Shown: in pieces, positions 33,386 through 42,152 of the stretch
Numbering within the stretch: the stretch's first letter is position 1
Layout: each line of letters starts with the position of its first letter
From: CAYVQZ01 sp964453435
GTDB taxonomy: Bacteria > Abyssobacteria > SURF-5
Direction of reading: 5' to 3'
Assembly: GCA_964453435.1 (NCBI GenBank)
Contig: CAYVQZ010000019.1
Location: forward strand, 9,176 to 73,175
Length of the DNA stretch: 64,000 nt
Program-made: the position numbers and the translations under genes
Notes under the pieces: model-generated
What the model saw: only the letters and a program-made list of their open reading frames with translations
Database searches by the model: none
What the model was told of the DNA's origin: nothing

Positions 33386-35001
33386 GGCTGTCGTCCTTTC
33401 CCAAATGCCGGTCGCTTATGCGACGGCAGCGGCCACCCGGTGTCGCTCATTTGCTCCGGTCCGACATAACCGCTCACCCGGCTTGCGATTTCATCTCCCG
33501 CCGCGGTGAAATTCTCAAAGCTCAGGTCGGCCCCCATCGCTTTCGCGAACTCGATAATTATCTGGAGGTCGTGCCCTGCCTCTTCGGGAGGATTGAAGGC
33601 CGGATTAATTCTCTGGACGATTCGGGCGGAATTCGTGAATGTGCCATCTTTTTCCGCATATGCGGCCCCCGGAAACACTATCGTCGCCGCTTCCGTGAGT
33701 GCAGACGGCAATATAGCCTGAACGATGGAAAGGTCGGCAGAGGATGCCATGTCGGCGAGCTTTTCGATTGCCTCGGGATCGGAATGCGGTCCACACAGAA
33801 TGTAGAATGCCCTTGCGCCGACAAGAGAATCCAAGTCTCTCACGCGTTTCTCTTCGTCTGCGGACAGGAACGTTCGCATCATGTCCAGCACTCCCCGTTC
33901 ATTGGGGGACCGGTCGCTCTCTATGGTGAATCCGTTCAGGAATCTCTCCTCCTTTGCGCGGGCCCCTGGCAGCAACCGGAGGGTTTGAGCCGCTCCAATC
34001 GCAGCCGCCAGTTTTGCAAGCGCGAAAGCTTCCTCATTAGCGGCGTCCGAGGATATGACAAATCCAAGGGCATCGGACCCGTAGCGCGAAACCAACTTCT
34101 TCAGTCGGGACGACGCGTGGTCAATAGTTTCGTCCCACGTCAACTCCTCGAGCATTTCGTCAACCCGAATCATCGGATGCTTCAGGCGGTCGGAGCTTCC
34201 CACGAATTTATAGTCCAACCTTCCAATGTCACACATCCAATGGCCATTCACGGATGGGTTGTAACGAGGAAGCAGACGCTGAATCTGTCCCTCAGCATGA
34301 TGGAGCGACACGTTGCAGCCGGTGGAGCAGGCCGGACAAATGCTTTTGGCGCTCGCCAGCTCCCACACCCGCCGCTTGAACAAGAAGTCTTTGAATAAGA
34401 ACGCGCCCACGGGACAGATATCCGCGATGTTACCCGAGAGATTGTCGTCGATTCGGAACCCGGGGAACACATCGATCTCGGTGTGACAGCCGCGTCCGAA
34501 AACCCCGACTTGATCGTATCCCGATATTTCACGGGCAAACCGTACGCAACGCGTGCACATGATGCAGCGATCTGCGTAAAGTATCAGATTCTTGCCGACA
34601 TCCTTTTTCCGCTGCTTTATCTTCGGTTCCCGAAAACGGCTCTCGGCGAACCCGTAATCGTAGCTGTAATCCTGCAGCCAGCATTCGCCTGCCTGGTCAC
34701 AGACCGGGCAGTCAAGCGGATGATTCAGCAAGAGAAACTCTTCGACGGCCTTCTGGGCGTTCTTTACACGCTCGGTGTCGGTTCGGACAACCATTCCGTC
34801 ATTCACCGGAGTGGCGCATGCCATCAGCAATTTAGGGGAATCTTCGACTTCGACCGCGCAGATGCGGCAGCAGCCCGCAATGCTCAGTCCCGGGTGATAG
34901 CAGTAGCGGGGTATGTGGATGCCCAGTTTGTCCGCGGCCTGCATAATGGTTGTGCCTTCATCTACCTCGACCTCACGTCGGTTTATTCGAATAATCGGCA
35001 T
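33382..35001 (-). CDS. nuoG: NADH-quinone oxidoreductase subunit G (short form)
   Basis: 539 residues; E. coli NuoG is about 900. N-terminal 2Fe-2S (Cys 34, 45, 48, 62), then His 94/Cys 98/101/107 for N5 and Cys 146/149/152/196 for N4. Cys 222, 225, 229 and 257 match the N7 ligands. The remaining 280 residues are a shortened molybdopterin-oxidoreductase-like domain (SRLKKLVSRYGSDALGFV ... AYAEKDGTFTNSARIVQRI) without cofactor residues. Wires electrons from NuoE/F to NuoI. Shortened NuoG forms occur in several phyla. Five bases after nuoF. Confidence 0.94.
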   Translation of the reverse strand: MPIIRINRREVEVDEGTTIMQAADKLGIHIPRYCYHPGLSIAGCCRICAVEVEDSPKLLMACATPVNDGMVVRTDTERVKNAQKAVEEFLLLNHPLDCPVCDQAGECWLQDYSYDYGFAESRFREPKIKQRKKDVGKNLILYADRCIMCTRCVRFAREISGYDQVGVFGRGCHTEIDVFPGFRIDDNLSGNIADICPVGAFLFKDFLFKRRVWELASAKSICPACSTGCNVSLHHAEGQIQRLLPRYNPSVNGHWMCDIGRLDYKFVGSSDRLKHPMIRVDEMLEELTWDETIDHASSRLKKLVSRYGSDALGFVISSDAANEEAFALAKLAAAIGAAQTLRLLPGARAKEERFLNGFTIESDRSPNERGVLDMMRTFLSADEEKRVRDLDSLVGARAFYILCGPHSDPEAIEKLADMASSADLSIVQAILPSALTEAATIVFPGAAYAEKDGTFTNSARIVQRINPAFNPPEEAGHDLQIIIEFAKAMGADLSFENFTAAGDEIASRVSGYVGPEQMSDTGWPLPSHKRPAFGKGRQP

Positions 35002-35006
35002 TCCGC

Positions 35007-36287
35007 TTACTTCCTTTGGTTTCTGTTTCCGAATGGGCAGGCGGATTCGCGGACATGCTGTTCGAACTCATCACGGAACTTTTGTGTGATGCTTTGAATG
35101 GGGAACACGGCCCCGTCGGCCAGAGCGCAGATTGTGTGCCCCAGCATATTGTCGCAGACAGTCAAAATCATATCGACATCGTCGAGCAAGCCGTCCCCCT
35201 TCTCGAGACGGCCGAGTATTCGGGCGATCCAGTTCGTGCCCTCCCTGCACGGGGTGCATTGGCCGCATGATTCGTGGGCGTAGAATCGCGCGATGTTCCA
35301 GCAGGCGTTAACCATGCACGTGGAATCATCCATCACAATCACCCCGGCGGAGCCCAACATGCTTCCTGCTTTCGACATTGAATCGAAGTCCATCGGCGCA
35401 TCGAGCTCGCTGCTCGTCAGCACCGCCGAAGAGGAGCCGCCGGGAAGGACTCCTTTCAATGTTTTTCCGCCGGGGATTCCCCCTCCGACTTCATAGACCA
35501 GTTCTCGCAGCGTCACACCCATCGGAAGTTCGTAAACGCCGGGCCTGTTCACATGTCCGCTCAGGCAGTAGAGTTTCGGGCCGTAGTTGTTGTCATTCCC
35601 TATGCTCTTGAACCAATCGGCTCCGCGGAGAACGATATGCGGGACACAAGCAAGCGTCTCGACGTTGTTCACCACCGTGGGCTCGTAGAACACGCCGCGC
35701 GTCGCGGCATATGGCGGCTTCAACCGGGGCCACCCCCGCGAGCCTCCGAGCGATTCCAACATAGCCAGTTCCTCACCGCAGATATAGGCCCCGGCTCCTT
35801 CGTGGAGGTGAATATCCAGGTCGAACCCGGAATTCAGTATGTTCTTCCCGAGGTACCCGCGCTCATATGCCTGGACCAGAGCCTTTTCCAGTATTCGATG
35901 CGAGTTCGCGTATTCTCCCCTGAGGAATATGTATCCGGTGTGTGCGCCGATGGCATAACAAGTAACGAGCATCCCCTCGATCAGTTGATGGGGATCGACT
36001 TCCATCAGCACTCGGTCTTTAAAGGTGCCGGGTTCGCTTTCGTCGGCATTGCAGCACAGATAGCGCGTTCGACCGGGGTCCTTGTCGAGAAATTTCCACT
36101 TGAGCCCGGCCGGAAAGCCGGCCCCGCCCCGTCCACGTAACACCGCGTTCGTAACCTCGCTGTGAACTTCGGCGGGGGACATCTCGTTCAATGCCTTGTT
36201 GACCGACTGATAGCCGCCTCGGCTGAGAGCGACCTCTATGTCGGCGGAATTTGCAACGTGCCGATTTCGGAGCAATACCGGCTCCAC
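35007..36287 (-). CDS. nuoF: NADH-quinone oxidoreductase subunit F
   Basis: 426 residues; binds NADH and FMN. FMN/NADH loops are RGRGGAGFPAG (51-61), NADESEPGTFKDR and GAGAYICGEELAML (164-177). Cluster N3 ligands are Cys 341, 344, 347 (ESCGQCTPCREG) and Cys 387 (HTICALADGA). Takes hydride from NADH and starts the electron chain. Directly follows nuoA (four bases) rather than nuoE, which lies upstream of the inserted thiamine-diphosphate enzyme gene. Confidence 0.97.
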   Translation of the reverse strand: MEPVLLRNRHVANSADIEVALSRGGYQSVNKALNEMSPAEVHSEVTNAVLRGRGGAGFPAGLKWKFLDKDPGRTRYLCCNADESEPGTFKDRVLMEVDPHQLIEGMLVTCYAIGAHTGYIFLRGEYANSHRILEKALVQAYERGYLGKNILNSGFDLDIHLHEGAGAYICGEELAMLESLGGSRGWPRLKPPYAATRGVFYEPTVVNNVETLACVPHIVLRGADWFKSIGNDNNYGPKLYCLSGHVNRPGVYELPMGVTLRELVYEVGGGIPGGKTLKGVLPGGSSSAVLTSSELDAPMDFDSMSKAGSMLGSAGVIVMDDSTCMVNACWNIARFYAHESCGQCTPCREGTNWIARILGRLEKGDGLLDDVDMILTVCDNMLGHTICALADGAVFPIQSITQKFRDEFEQHVRESACPFGNRNQRK

Positions 36288-36291
36288 GTTA

Positions 36292-36663
36292 TCACTCCCA
36301 TTCCAGCGCGCCTTTGCGCCATAAGTAAATCAGTCCGACGAGAAGCACGACCAAAAAAACAGACATCTCGACAAGGAGGTAGAGGCGTTGTTCGACGAAG
36401 CTCTTAAAGATGACCGCCCACGGATACAGGAAAACGACTTCAACGTCGAAAATGATAAAAAACATGGCAAACAGGTAGTATTTCACGGTTGTTTGCCAGA
36501 TATCGCCAAAGGGCGGCATGCCGGATTCGTATGGCTCCAATTTTACCGGGCCTCTCCGCCGCTGCCCTATCAGATGTGTGAGCGTCAGGCTGAACGCGGC
36601 GAACCCGAAAACAAAAACAAACATCACAAGGATAGGAATATAATTTTTCAACATATCGTCCAA
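36292..36663 (-). CDS. nuoA: NADH-quinone oxidoreductase subunit A
   Basis: 123 residues, three helices. KLEPYESGMPPFGDIWQ (Y-E-S/C-G) and FFIIFDVEVVFLYPWAV are the invariant NuoA signatures. Ser replaces the loop Cys that is common here. In most operons nuoA is the first gene, before nuoB; here it sits between the thiamine-diphosphate enzyme and nuoF. Confidence 0.96.
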   Translation of the reverse strand: MDDMLKNYIPILVMFVFVFGFAAFSLTLTHLIGQRRRGPVKLEPYESGMPPFGDIWQTTVKYYLFAMFFIIFDVEVVFLYPWAVIFKSFVEQRLYLLVEMSVFLVVLLVGLIYLWRKGALEWE

Positions 36664-36677
36664 TCACCCGTCAAGCA

Positions 36678-38447
36678 TTACTGCCGTTCCAGGAGAGGAG
36701 CCTGCTCCCATCGCATCGGGATCGGGAGGATACCAAGACGGTATCCCTCCTCCGCCGGGTCAACGTGTACATCGAGGACAAACGGCTCCTTCCCTTTCAA
36801 CGCATTCGTGAATGCAGGTTTCAGCTCTTCGGGCTTCGATACGACTGAGCCGCCGATGCCCATCGACCCCGCCAACTTCACATAGTCCGGGCTCCATGAT
36901 TCGCCCGTCGCCGCAATACGTGAATCGCAAAACGAAGCCCGGCCATATAGAACTTCCATTGCTTCCCGTTCAATCCCTATTGTCCGGTTGTTCAGAATGA
37001 CCCAGACCGCCGGGATTTGTTGTTCATACGCGGTCGCGAGCGCGAGGCCGCTCATCATAAATGAACCGTCTCCAATAAATGCGACGGCGGGATGCTCGGG
37101 GTTCGCCAACTTCGCTCCCAGAACGCCCGAACAACTCCAGCCCATACGGGCGAAGTGCGCATTGTTCGTGGCGACGAAACGCGATCGGGCGGAGAAGAAT
37201 GCGGGCGCAAACAGCAAGAGATTGCCGGTATCGAACAGAACCGACGTTTGCGGGTCAACCTCGGCCACTATTTCGGAGCATTCGGAAAGAGTGCGGGCGT
37301 TCGACAGGGGGACCGAATCAGACTTGGCGCGTCCGCTGATTTCAGAAAGCCACGCATCCTTCCAGCCTTTGATTTTCTCGAGCCATGGCAAATGCTTCTG
37401 CGGGTCAACCTTCTTGTTTCGGGCCAAGTCGATAAGCCCCTGGAGAGCCAGTTTTGCATCGGACACCATAGCGACATCGGAGGGATAGTTCCTGGATAAC
37501 TCCGCCGGGTCGATGTCTATATGAACGAGCCTGGTAGGGCCGGGAATACGATACATGTTCCATGCGAGCGTATTGAAATCATGGAACCGGCAGCCAACAG
37601 CGATGAGCAGGTCGCACTCTCGGGCCGCCGCGTAGCCGTGACCGGTCCCCGACGGGTCGATCACTCCCAGGCTGAGGGGATGCTCTTCATTCAGGACGCC
37701 TTTGGCCGAGAACGAGGCGCCAACGGGGACCTGAAACTCTTCCGCAAATGCCGCCGCTTCCTCGTGCGCGCTCGCGTTGTGGACCCCGCTTCCGGCGAGA
37801 ACAAGCGGACGGGCCGATGTGTTCAGCAAATCAACCGCTTGCCCGAGCGCGGCGAGACTCGGGCCGGGGGGAACGATGCGGGTCCACAGGTCAACATCGG
37901 GAATTGACGGTGTCTCTATTTCCGTATGTTGAATATCGAAAGGGATCTGCACGAGCGTGGGGCCGGGCCTTCCGGACAGGGCTTCCTTATATGCGCGCAC
38001 AACTATTTCTACTGCTGTATCAGGGCGCGTAACCAGTGCGGCCTTTTTGCAGATCGGCTTCACCACCTGGATGAACTCTTCCGGTCCGTAGCGGTAGCAT
38101 TCCTCGAAACAGCCCTTATCGAACCATTGGGTCGGTCCCGCTCCGGCCAGGACTAACACCGCCGAGGATTCATAGAAAGCGTTTGCGAGTGCGGCGCAGA
38201 TGTTCATATTGCCGGGCCCCACGGTGGTCAACACAACCGGCAAGGGAGGCCTGCGGCGCATCCGCCAAAAGCAATCGGCCATGTGAACAGCCGCGTCTTC
38301 AACATTGGTCTTGATTCCGCGAATTCGAGTGTCGTGCTCGATTGCGTCAAGAAGCGCCCAGTTCCCGTGCCCGTTGTACCCGAACGCAACTTCCACCCCC
38401 GCCCCTTCGAGAAATCGCGCTATCGCTTTCGCTACGGTCAATTTCAC
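36678..38447 (-). CDS. Thiamine-diphosphate enzyme, acetolactate-synthase-like, inside the nuo operon
   Basis: 589 residues from GTG at 38447, which has GAGGTGG just upstream; a TTG start at 38471 is possible. Three-domain layout of the family: PYR domain (about 1-160) with the catalytic Glu in NVEDAAVHMADC, middle domain (about 185-320; PLVLAGSGVHNASAHEEA), PP domain (about 360-560) with the thiamine motif GDGSFMMSG...LNN. The loop GYNGHGNWALLDAI differs from the GxPGG of acetolactate synthases and recalls the IolD-type GHGN. Substrate unknown: a 2-oxo-acid decarboxylase, carboligase or lyase. It lies 33 bases after nuoE and 14 before nuoA, so cotranscription is very likely. Confidence 0.85.
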   Translation of the reverse strand: MKLTVAKAIARFLEGAGVEVAFGYNGHGNWALLDAIEHDTRIRGIKTNVEDAAVHMADCFWRMRRRPPLPVVLTTVGPGNMNICAALANAFYESSAVLVLAGAGPTQWFDKGCFEECYRYGPEEFIQVVKPICKKAALVTRPDTAVEIVVRAYKEALSGRPGPTLVQIPFDIQHTEIETPSIPDVDLWTRIVPPGPSLAALGQAVDLLNTSARPLVLAGSGVHNASAHEEAAAFAEEFQVPVGASFSAKGVLNEEHPLSLGVIDPSGTGHGYAAARECDLLIAVGCRFHDFNTLAWNMYRIPGPTRLVHIDIDPAELSRNYPSDVAMVSDAKLALQGLIDLARNKKVDPQKHLPWLEKIKGWKDAWLSEISGRAKSDSVPLSNARTLSECSEIVAEVDPQTSVLFDTGNLLLFAPAFFSARSRFVATNNAHFARMGWSCSGVLGAKLANPEHPAVAFIGDGSFMMSGLALATAYEQQIPAVWVILNNRTIGIEREAMEVLYGRASFCDSRIAATGESWSPDYVKLAGSMGIGGSVVSKPEELKPAFTNALKGKEPFVLDVHVDPAEEGYRLGILPIPMRWEQAPLLERQ

Positions 38448-38480
38448 CTTGCCACCTCGCTTCTGCTTCAACCGCCAATG

Positions 38481-38990
38481 TCACGTGAACCTCTCGATGA
38501 CTTCATCGAGCCGCTGCTTATTCAGATTTCCGTACAGTTCGTTGTTCACAAGCATCGCAGGCGCTTGCTCACATGCCCCGACGCACTCGACTTTGCCGAG
38601 CGAGAATTTCCCATCGGCTGTCACCTCGCCGAAACCAATGCCCAGCTTTTCGACCAGGTAATCGGCAAGAGAATCTGCGCCAAGCAGCGCGCAGGAGAGC
38701 GTCTGACACAGTTCTATGTGGTATTTTCCAACCGGCTGGGTGCGCAGCATCGAGTAAAACGAAACAATATCTGCGACATAGCTTGGAGCGAGTTCGAGCC
38801 GGTTTCCGACACTGACCATTGCGCCCTCGGAGAGATAGCCGAAACGCTCTTGTACGCGATGCAATACGGGGATGAGCCCCGCGCGCTTGTTCGGGTATCG
38901 CTGCAGGAGCGCATCGATCTCAGCCTGTAATTCGTTCGGCAGTTCCTGCGGTTCAGGTTTCTTGGCATCGAGTTTTGACGGCCATCCCAC
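38481..38990 (-). CDS. nuoE: NADH-quinone oxidoreductase subunit E
   Basis: 169 residues with a thioredoxin-like fold carrying the [2Fe-2S] cluster N1a: Cys 95, 100 (CQTLSC), Cys 136 and 140 (CVGAC). Helical N-terminus with KRAGLIPVLHRVQERFGYLS is standard. Partner of NuoF in NADH oxidation. Starts 23 bases after nuoD. Confidence 0.96.
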   Translation of the reverse strand: MGWPSKLDAKKPEPQELPNELQAEIDALLQRYPNKRAGLIPVLHRVQERFGYLSEGAMVSVGNRLELAPSYVADIVSFYSMLRTQPVGKYHIELCQTLSCALLGADSLADYLVEKLGIGFGEVTADGKFSLGKVECVGACEQAPAMLVNNELYGNLNKQRLDEVIERFT

Positions 38991-39013
38991 GATTCTGCTC
39001 CCCCTGCGACCGG

Positions 39014-40228
39014 CTATCTGTCCAATTCGGCTGCGATAATATTCAGGCTGCCCAGCGCCGCCACGGCATCGGCGATTAAGCCGCCCTCCACCATCTTGGA
39101 GAACGCCTGATAATTTACGAACGAGGGCGGGCGGGTGCGCGCGCGATATGCGTTCTTGCTCTCTCCGTCTCCGACGATATAGTATCCCAGCTCGCCGTTG
39201 GGCGACTCGGTTGGGACATATACTTCTCCTGCCGGGAGTCGGGGTCCCTTCCCGGGCATAATAAATTCGAAATGGTATATGAGCGATTCCATTTCGGTGT
39301 ATACTTTCTCTTTCGGCGGCAGGCGGATTTTTGCCGATTGGTCCACGTCGACCGGTCCCGCGGGCATTTGTTCGATTGCCTGCTCCACGATCCGAATGCT
39401 CTGCCGCATTTCTTCGAGCCGCACCAGGTATCGGTCGTACACGTCGCCGCTTTCACCGTACGGTATTTCGAAATCAAAGTCTTCATATGAACTGTACGGT
39501 TCGGCCTTCCGTATGTCCCAGACGATTCCCGAGGCGCGCAGACAGGGACCGGTCAATCCATAGTTGATGGCTTCCTCTCCGGAAATGACGGCTATCCCCT
39601 TGGTTCGGTCCATCCAGATGCGGTTGCGTGTGAGCAGGTCATCAACCTCATCGAGACGTTCGGGGAATTGTTTGCAGAATTCGAGGGTTTTTTCTTCGAA
39701 ACCTTTTGGCATGTCCGCCCACAGCCCGCCGGCTCGAGTATAACTGGTTGTCATCCGACCGCCCGTTATCATCTCGAACAGGTCGTACAGCTTTTCTCTT
39801 TCCCGAAAGCACCACAGAAAGGCGGTAAACGCGCCCAGGTCCAGCGCATGGGTTCCCAGGAATATCAGGTGGTCGGCGATTCGGCTGAGTTCTGCGCATA
39901 CGACACGTATGTATTGGCAGCGTTTCGGCGCCTCAACGCCAAAAATCTTTTCAACGGCAAGGTGCCATGCCACGTCGTTGCAAAGCGCAGACATGTAGTT
40001 CATGCGATCGACAATCGTCACATATTGATTGAAATCAAGGTGCTCGCCAAGCTTCTCGAATCCGCTGTGGAGGAAGCCAATATACGGTGTAGCCTTGAGA
40101 ATGGTCTCGCCCTCGAGTTCCATTTTTATCCGCAGCGTGCCATGGGTTGCAGGATGCTGCGGCCCAAAATTCAACACCATGGACCGAAAGGCGGCAACGG
40201 GCAAATCGATTGTCTGTGTCTCGGGCAT
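39014..40228 (-). CDS. nuoD: NADH-quinone oxidoreductase subunit D
   Basis: 404 residues from the ATG at 40228, preceded by AAGGTGAC; a longer frame to 40264 overlaps nuoC and is less likely. The N-terminus VLNFGPQHPATHGTLR is invariant (quinone-site His). TPYIGFLHSGFEKLGEHLDF, GVEAPKRCQYIRV and the C-terminal IIAELDR (Asp-Arg end) are all present. With NuoB it forms the quinone-binding site. Separate from nuoC, four bases after it. Confidence 0.97.
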   Translation of the reverse strand: MPETQTIDLPVAAFRSMVLNFGPQHPATHGTLRIKMELEGETILKATPYIGFLHSGFEKLGEHLDFNQYVTIVDRMNYMSALCNDVAWHLAVEKIFGVEAPKRCQYIRVVCAELSRIADHLIFLGTHALDLGAFTAFLWCFREREKLYDLFEMITGGRMTTSYTRAGGLWADMPKGFEEKTLEFCKQFPERLDEVDDLLTRNRIWMDRTKGIAVISGEEAINYGLTGPCLRASGIVWDIRKAEPYSSYEDFDFEIPYGESGDVYDRYLVRLEEMRQSIRIVEQAIEQMPAGPVDVDQSAKIRLPPKEKVYTEMESLIYHFEFIMPGKGPRLPAGEVYVPTESPNGELGYYIVGDGESKNAYRARTRPPSFVNYQAFSKMVEGGLIADAVAALGSLNIIAAELDR

Positions 40229-40232
40229 ATTG

Positions 40233-40817
40233 TCACCTTGCTCGGGGTGACCGCGATTTTTCAATTATCCGGCCATCCCGAGTGACATACGGAAAGGACT
40301 CTCGCTCCCCTCTGCCGGTAAGAGGATAGTCTTTGCGAAGCGGAAAATGTATCGAGTCCTCCGGCATCAGTATCCGTCGGAGGTCGGGATGGTTCCTGAA
40401 CACGACGCCGAACATGTCGAAGACTTCCCGCTCGAGCCAATCAGCTGTTTGCCACAGAGGGACAAGCGAGTCGATCCGGGGGTCCTCTTCGGGCAGAAAC
40501 GACTTCAAGCGAATCCGGTCTCCGTATTTGAAGGAATAGAAAAGGTATACCATTGCAAAGCGCCCGCGCTCGGCGCTCAAGTGCAAATAATCGACGCATG
40601 TGATATCGGCGAGGTGTTTATACAATAGTTCGGGAGTGTCCCGCATGAACCCGGCGAGGTCGAAGATTCTTTCCCTCTTTACTGTCAAGGTGATTTCGTC
40701 GCGGAATTCTGTCTGTTCGACAACGGCATCGGGAAACCGTGTTTGCACACGGCCGGCCGTCTGCATCTGATGTTCTCGTATCTCGTTTCTCGATTTTGGG
40801 CTCAGATAAACTTCCAA
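40233..40817 (-). CDS. nuoC: NADH-quinone oxidoreductase subunit C
   Basis: 194 residues from a TTG at 40817, 11 bases after the nuoB stop and with AGGTGA upstream; an ATG at 40766 is an alternative. LADITCVDYLHLSAERGRF, WLEREVFDMFGVVFRNHPDLRRILMPEDS-type segment (EREVFDMFGVVFRNHPDLR) and HFPLRKDYPLTGRGERESF are the family signatures. Peripheral-arm structural subunit next to NuoD. Confidence 0.95.
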   Translation of the reverse strand: MEVYLSPKSRNEIREHQMQTAGRVQTRFPDAVVEQTEFRDEITLTVKRERIFDLAGFMRDTPELLYKHLADITCVDYLHLSAERGRFAMVYLFYSFKYGDRIRLKSFLPEEDPRIDSLVPLWQTADWLEREVFDMFGVVFRNHPDLRRILMPEDSIHFPLRKDYPLTGRGERESFPYVTRDGRIIEKSRSPRAR

Positions 40818-40828
40818 CGGCGCGTCAC

Positions 40829-41302
40829 CTAGATTTCTTGTCGCTCACGAGCGATTTGTTCCTGGATCGCAATTACGGATTCAATGACCGCCTCCGGCCG
40901 GGGAGGACATCCGGGAATGTAGACATCAACCGGCATAAAATTGTCAACTCCCTGAATCACGCTGTAGGTATCAAAGACCCCTCCGCTGCTGGCGCATGCT
41001 CCCATTGCGATCACCCATTTCGGTTCGGGCATCTGCAGGTAGATACGCTGCAGGACGGGCATCATTTTCATGCACACCCTTCCCCCCACAATCATGAGAT
41101 CGGATTGCCGGGGAGAAAACCGGATGGCTTCCGCTCCGAAGCGAGCGAGGTCGTATCGCGATGCGAGAACCGCCATCAATTCGATGGCGCAGCATGCGGT
41201 CCCGAACGGTATCGGCCACAAGGAATGTTTGCGGGACCACTTGATGAGCTTGTCAATCTTGGTCGTAAGCACTTGTTTTGAAAGCTTCTCGGATAAATCC
41301 AT
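40829..41302 (-). CDS. nuoB: NADH-quinone oxidoreductase subunit B
   Basis: 157 residues; holds the terminal [4Fe-4S] cluster N2. Ligands Cys 37, 38, 103 and 132 (GTACCAIELMA, MGACASSGGVFD, IPGCPPRPE) are each exactly 26 residues earlier than in the E. coli protein. First gene of the nuo operon in this window. A dyad-symmetric sequence (41361-41382) lies 60 bases upstream. Confidence 0.97.
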   Translation of the reverse strand: MDLSEKLSKQVLTTKIDKLIKWSRKHSLWPIPFGTACCAIELMAVLASRYDLARFGAEAIRFSPRQSDLMIVGGRVCMKMMPVLQRIYLQMPEPKWVIAMGACASSGGVFDTYSVIQGVDNFMPVDVYIPGCPPRPEAVIESVIAIQEQIARERQEI

Positions 41303-41360
41303 TCCGAATCTCGCATTTGGGCCGTGACGACCGGAAGTTACGCCAAGCGGGTTTTAAGGG

Positions 41361-41382
41361 TTACATTATTCCTAATATGTAA
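41361..41382. promoter_or_regulatory. Dyad-symmetric AT-rich element upstream of nuoB
   Basis: TTACAT and ATGTAA arms separated by an AT-rich centre (22 bases in all), 59 bases before the nuoB start. Could be an operator; no clear -35/-10 pair was found around it. Confidence 0.3.
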
Positions 41383-41427
41383 AGGTTTTCTTGGCGCTGC
41401 TAGTCACAAAATGGATGGGGAGAGAAA

Positions 41428-41985
41428 TTATTGAAGCAATTCGATGACTTTGTCGGTCAGCGCAACCCTGTACGCAAGCCCGCCGGAACCGGTTGCCAGC
41501 AATCGCTCTCGTATCTCGCTTTGAACGCTCTCGAGGGAGAACTCCCGAACCTCAGCGATTTCCTTTGTGTCGATCGGCCTGAGTTCACCGGAAAGATAGG
41601 TGGCGGTGAAGACGTGAGAGGTCCACCGGATTTCCTGCTTTCCATAAACGAACGTCACATGCGCGCGCAGGATGTATCGCTCGAGCTCGACCTGCGCGCC
41701 GGTCTCCTCATAAGCTTCGCGAAGCGTTCCCTTTTCAAAATCCTCCCCCGGCCTGAGGCCGCCGCTGGGAGCGCGGTAAATCCCCTCGGGATGCATGGTT
41801 TTGCGAATCGTTATGAGATTGGGCCCCTTAAATATGAAGAGCGTGACATCGTGAGCCCGGTTGTACTTCATACTGTTGACCAGAAGCTCAAACTCCGGCC
41901 AAATCATCGATTGATGAAAATGAGCGATTTCGGGCTTGCCATATTTGGCTTCGAGCTCGATCAATATGTCGCCGGTTACGTACAT
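41428..41985 (-). CDS. Nudix hydrolase
   Basis: 185 residues from ATG at 41985; the frame extends to 42117 but that codon lies in the -35 box of the promoter. Complete Nudix box GGLRPGEDFEKGTLREAYEE followed by TG (G-x5-E-x7-REUxEExGU), the Mg-binding catalytic helix. Hydrolyses a nucleoside diphosphate linked to another group; the substrate cannot be told. N-terminal 40 residues (ELEAKYGKPEIAHFHQSMIW) are an unassigned extension. Own promoter, so separate from the flagellar operon upstream. Confidence 0.88.
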   Translation of the reverse strand: MYVTGDILIELEAKYGKPEIAHFHQSMIWPEFELLVNSMKYNRAHDVTLFIFKGPNLITIRKTMHPEGIYRAPSGGLRPGEDFEKGTLREAYEETGAQVELERYILRAHVTFVYGKQEIRWTSHVFTATYLSGELRPIDTKEIAEVREFSLESVQSEIRERLLATGSGGLAYRVALTDKVIELLQ

Positions 41986-42088
41986 GGAATTTACGAATCT
42001 TCGTTCCGCGGTTTGTGTAGCCTCGAATGAAGATGACGCATGACTAAGGCGGAAACCAACAGACGAGCAAACGCTTTCTTTGAGGCGG

Positions 42089-42117
42089 ATTCTAGCACAC
42101 GCTCGAGGGCCTGTCAA
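42089..42117 (-). promoter_or_regulatory. Sigma-70-type promoter for the Nudix gene
   Basis: Minus strand: perfect TTGACA (42117-42112), 17-base spacer, TAGAAT (42094-42089). Predicted transcript start near 42082, about 97 bases before the ATG at 41985; lies in the gap after fliP. Confidence 0.65.
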
Positions 42118-42152
42118 TTTGAGAGGGACCCGGATTGAAGAGAAAAAATGTT

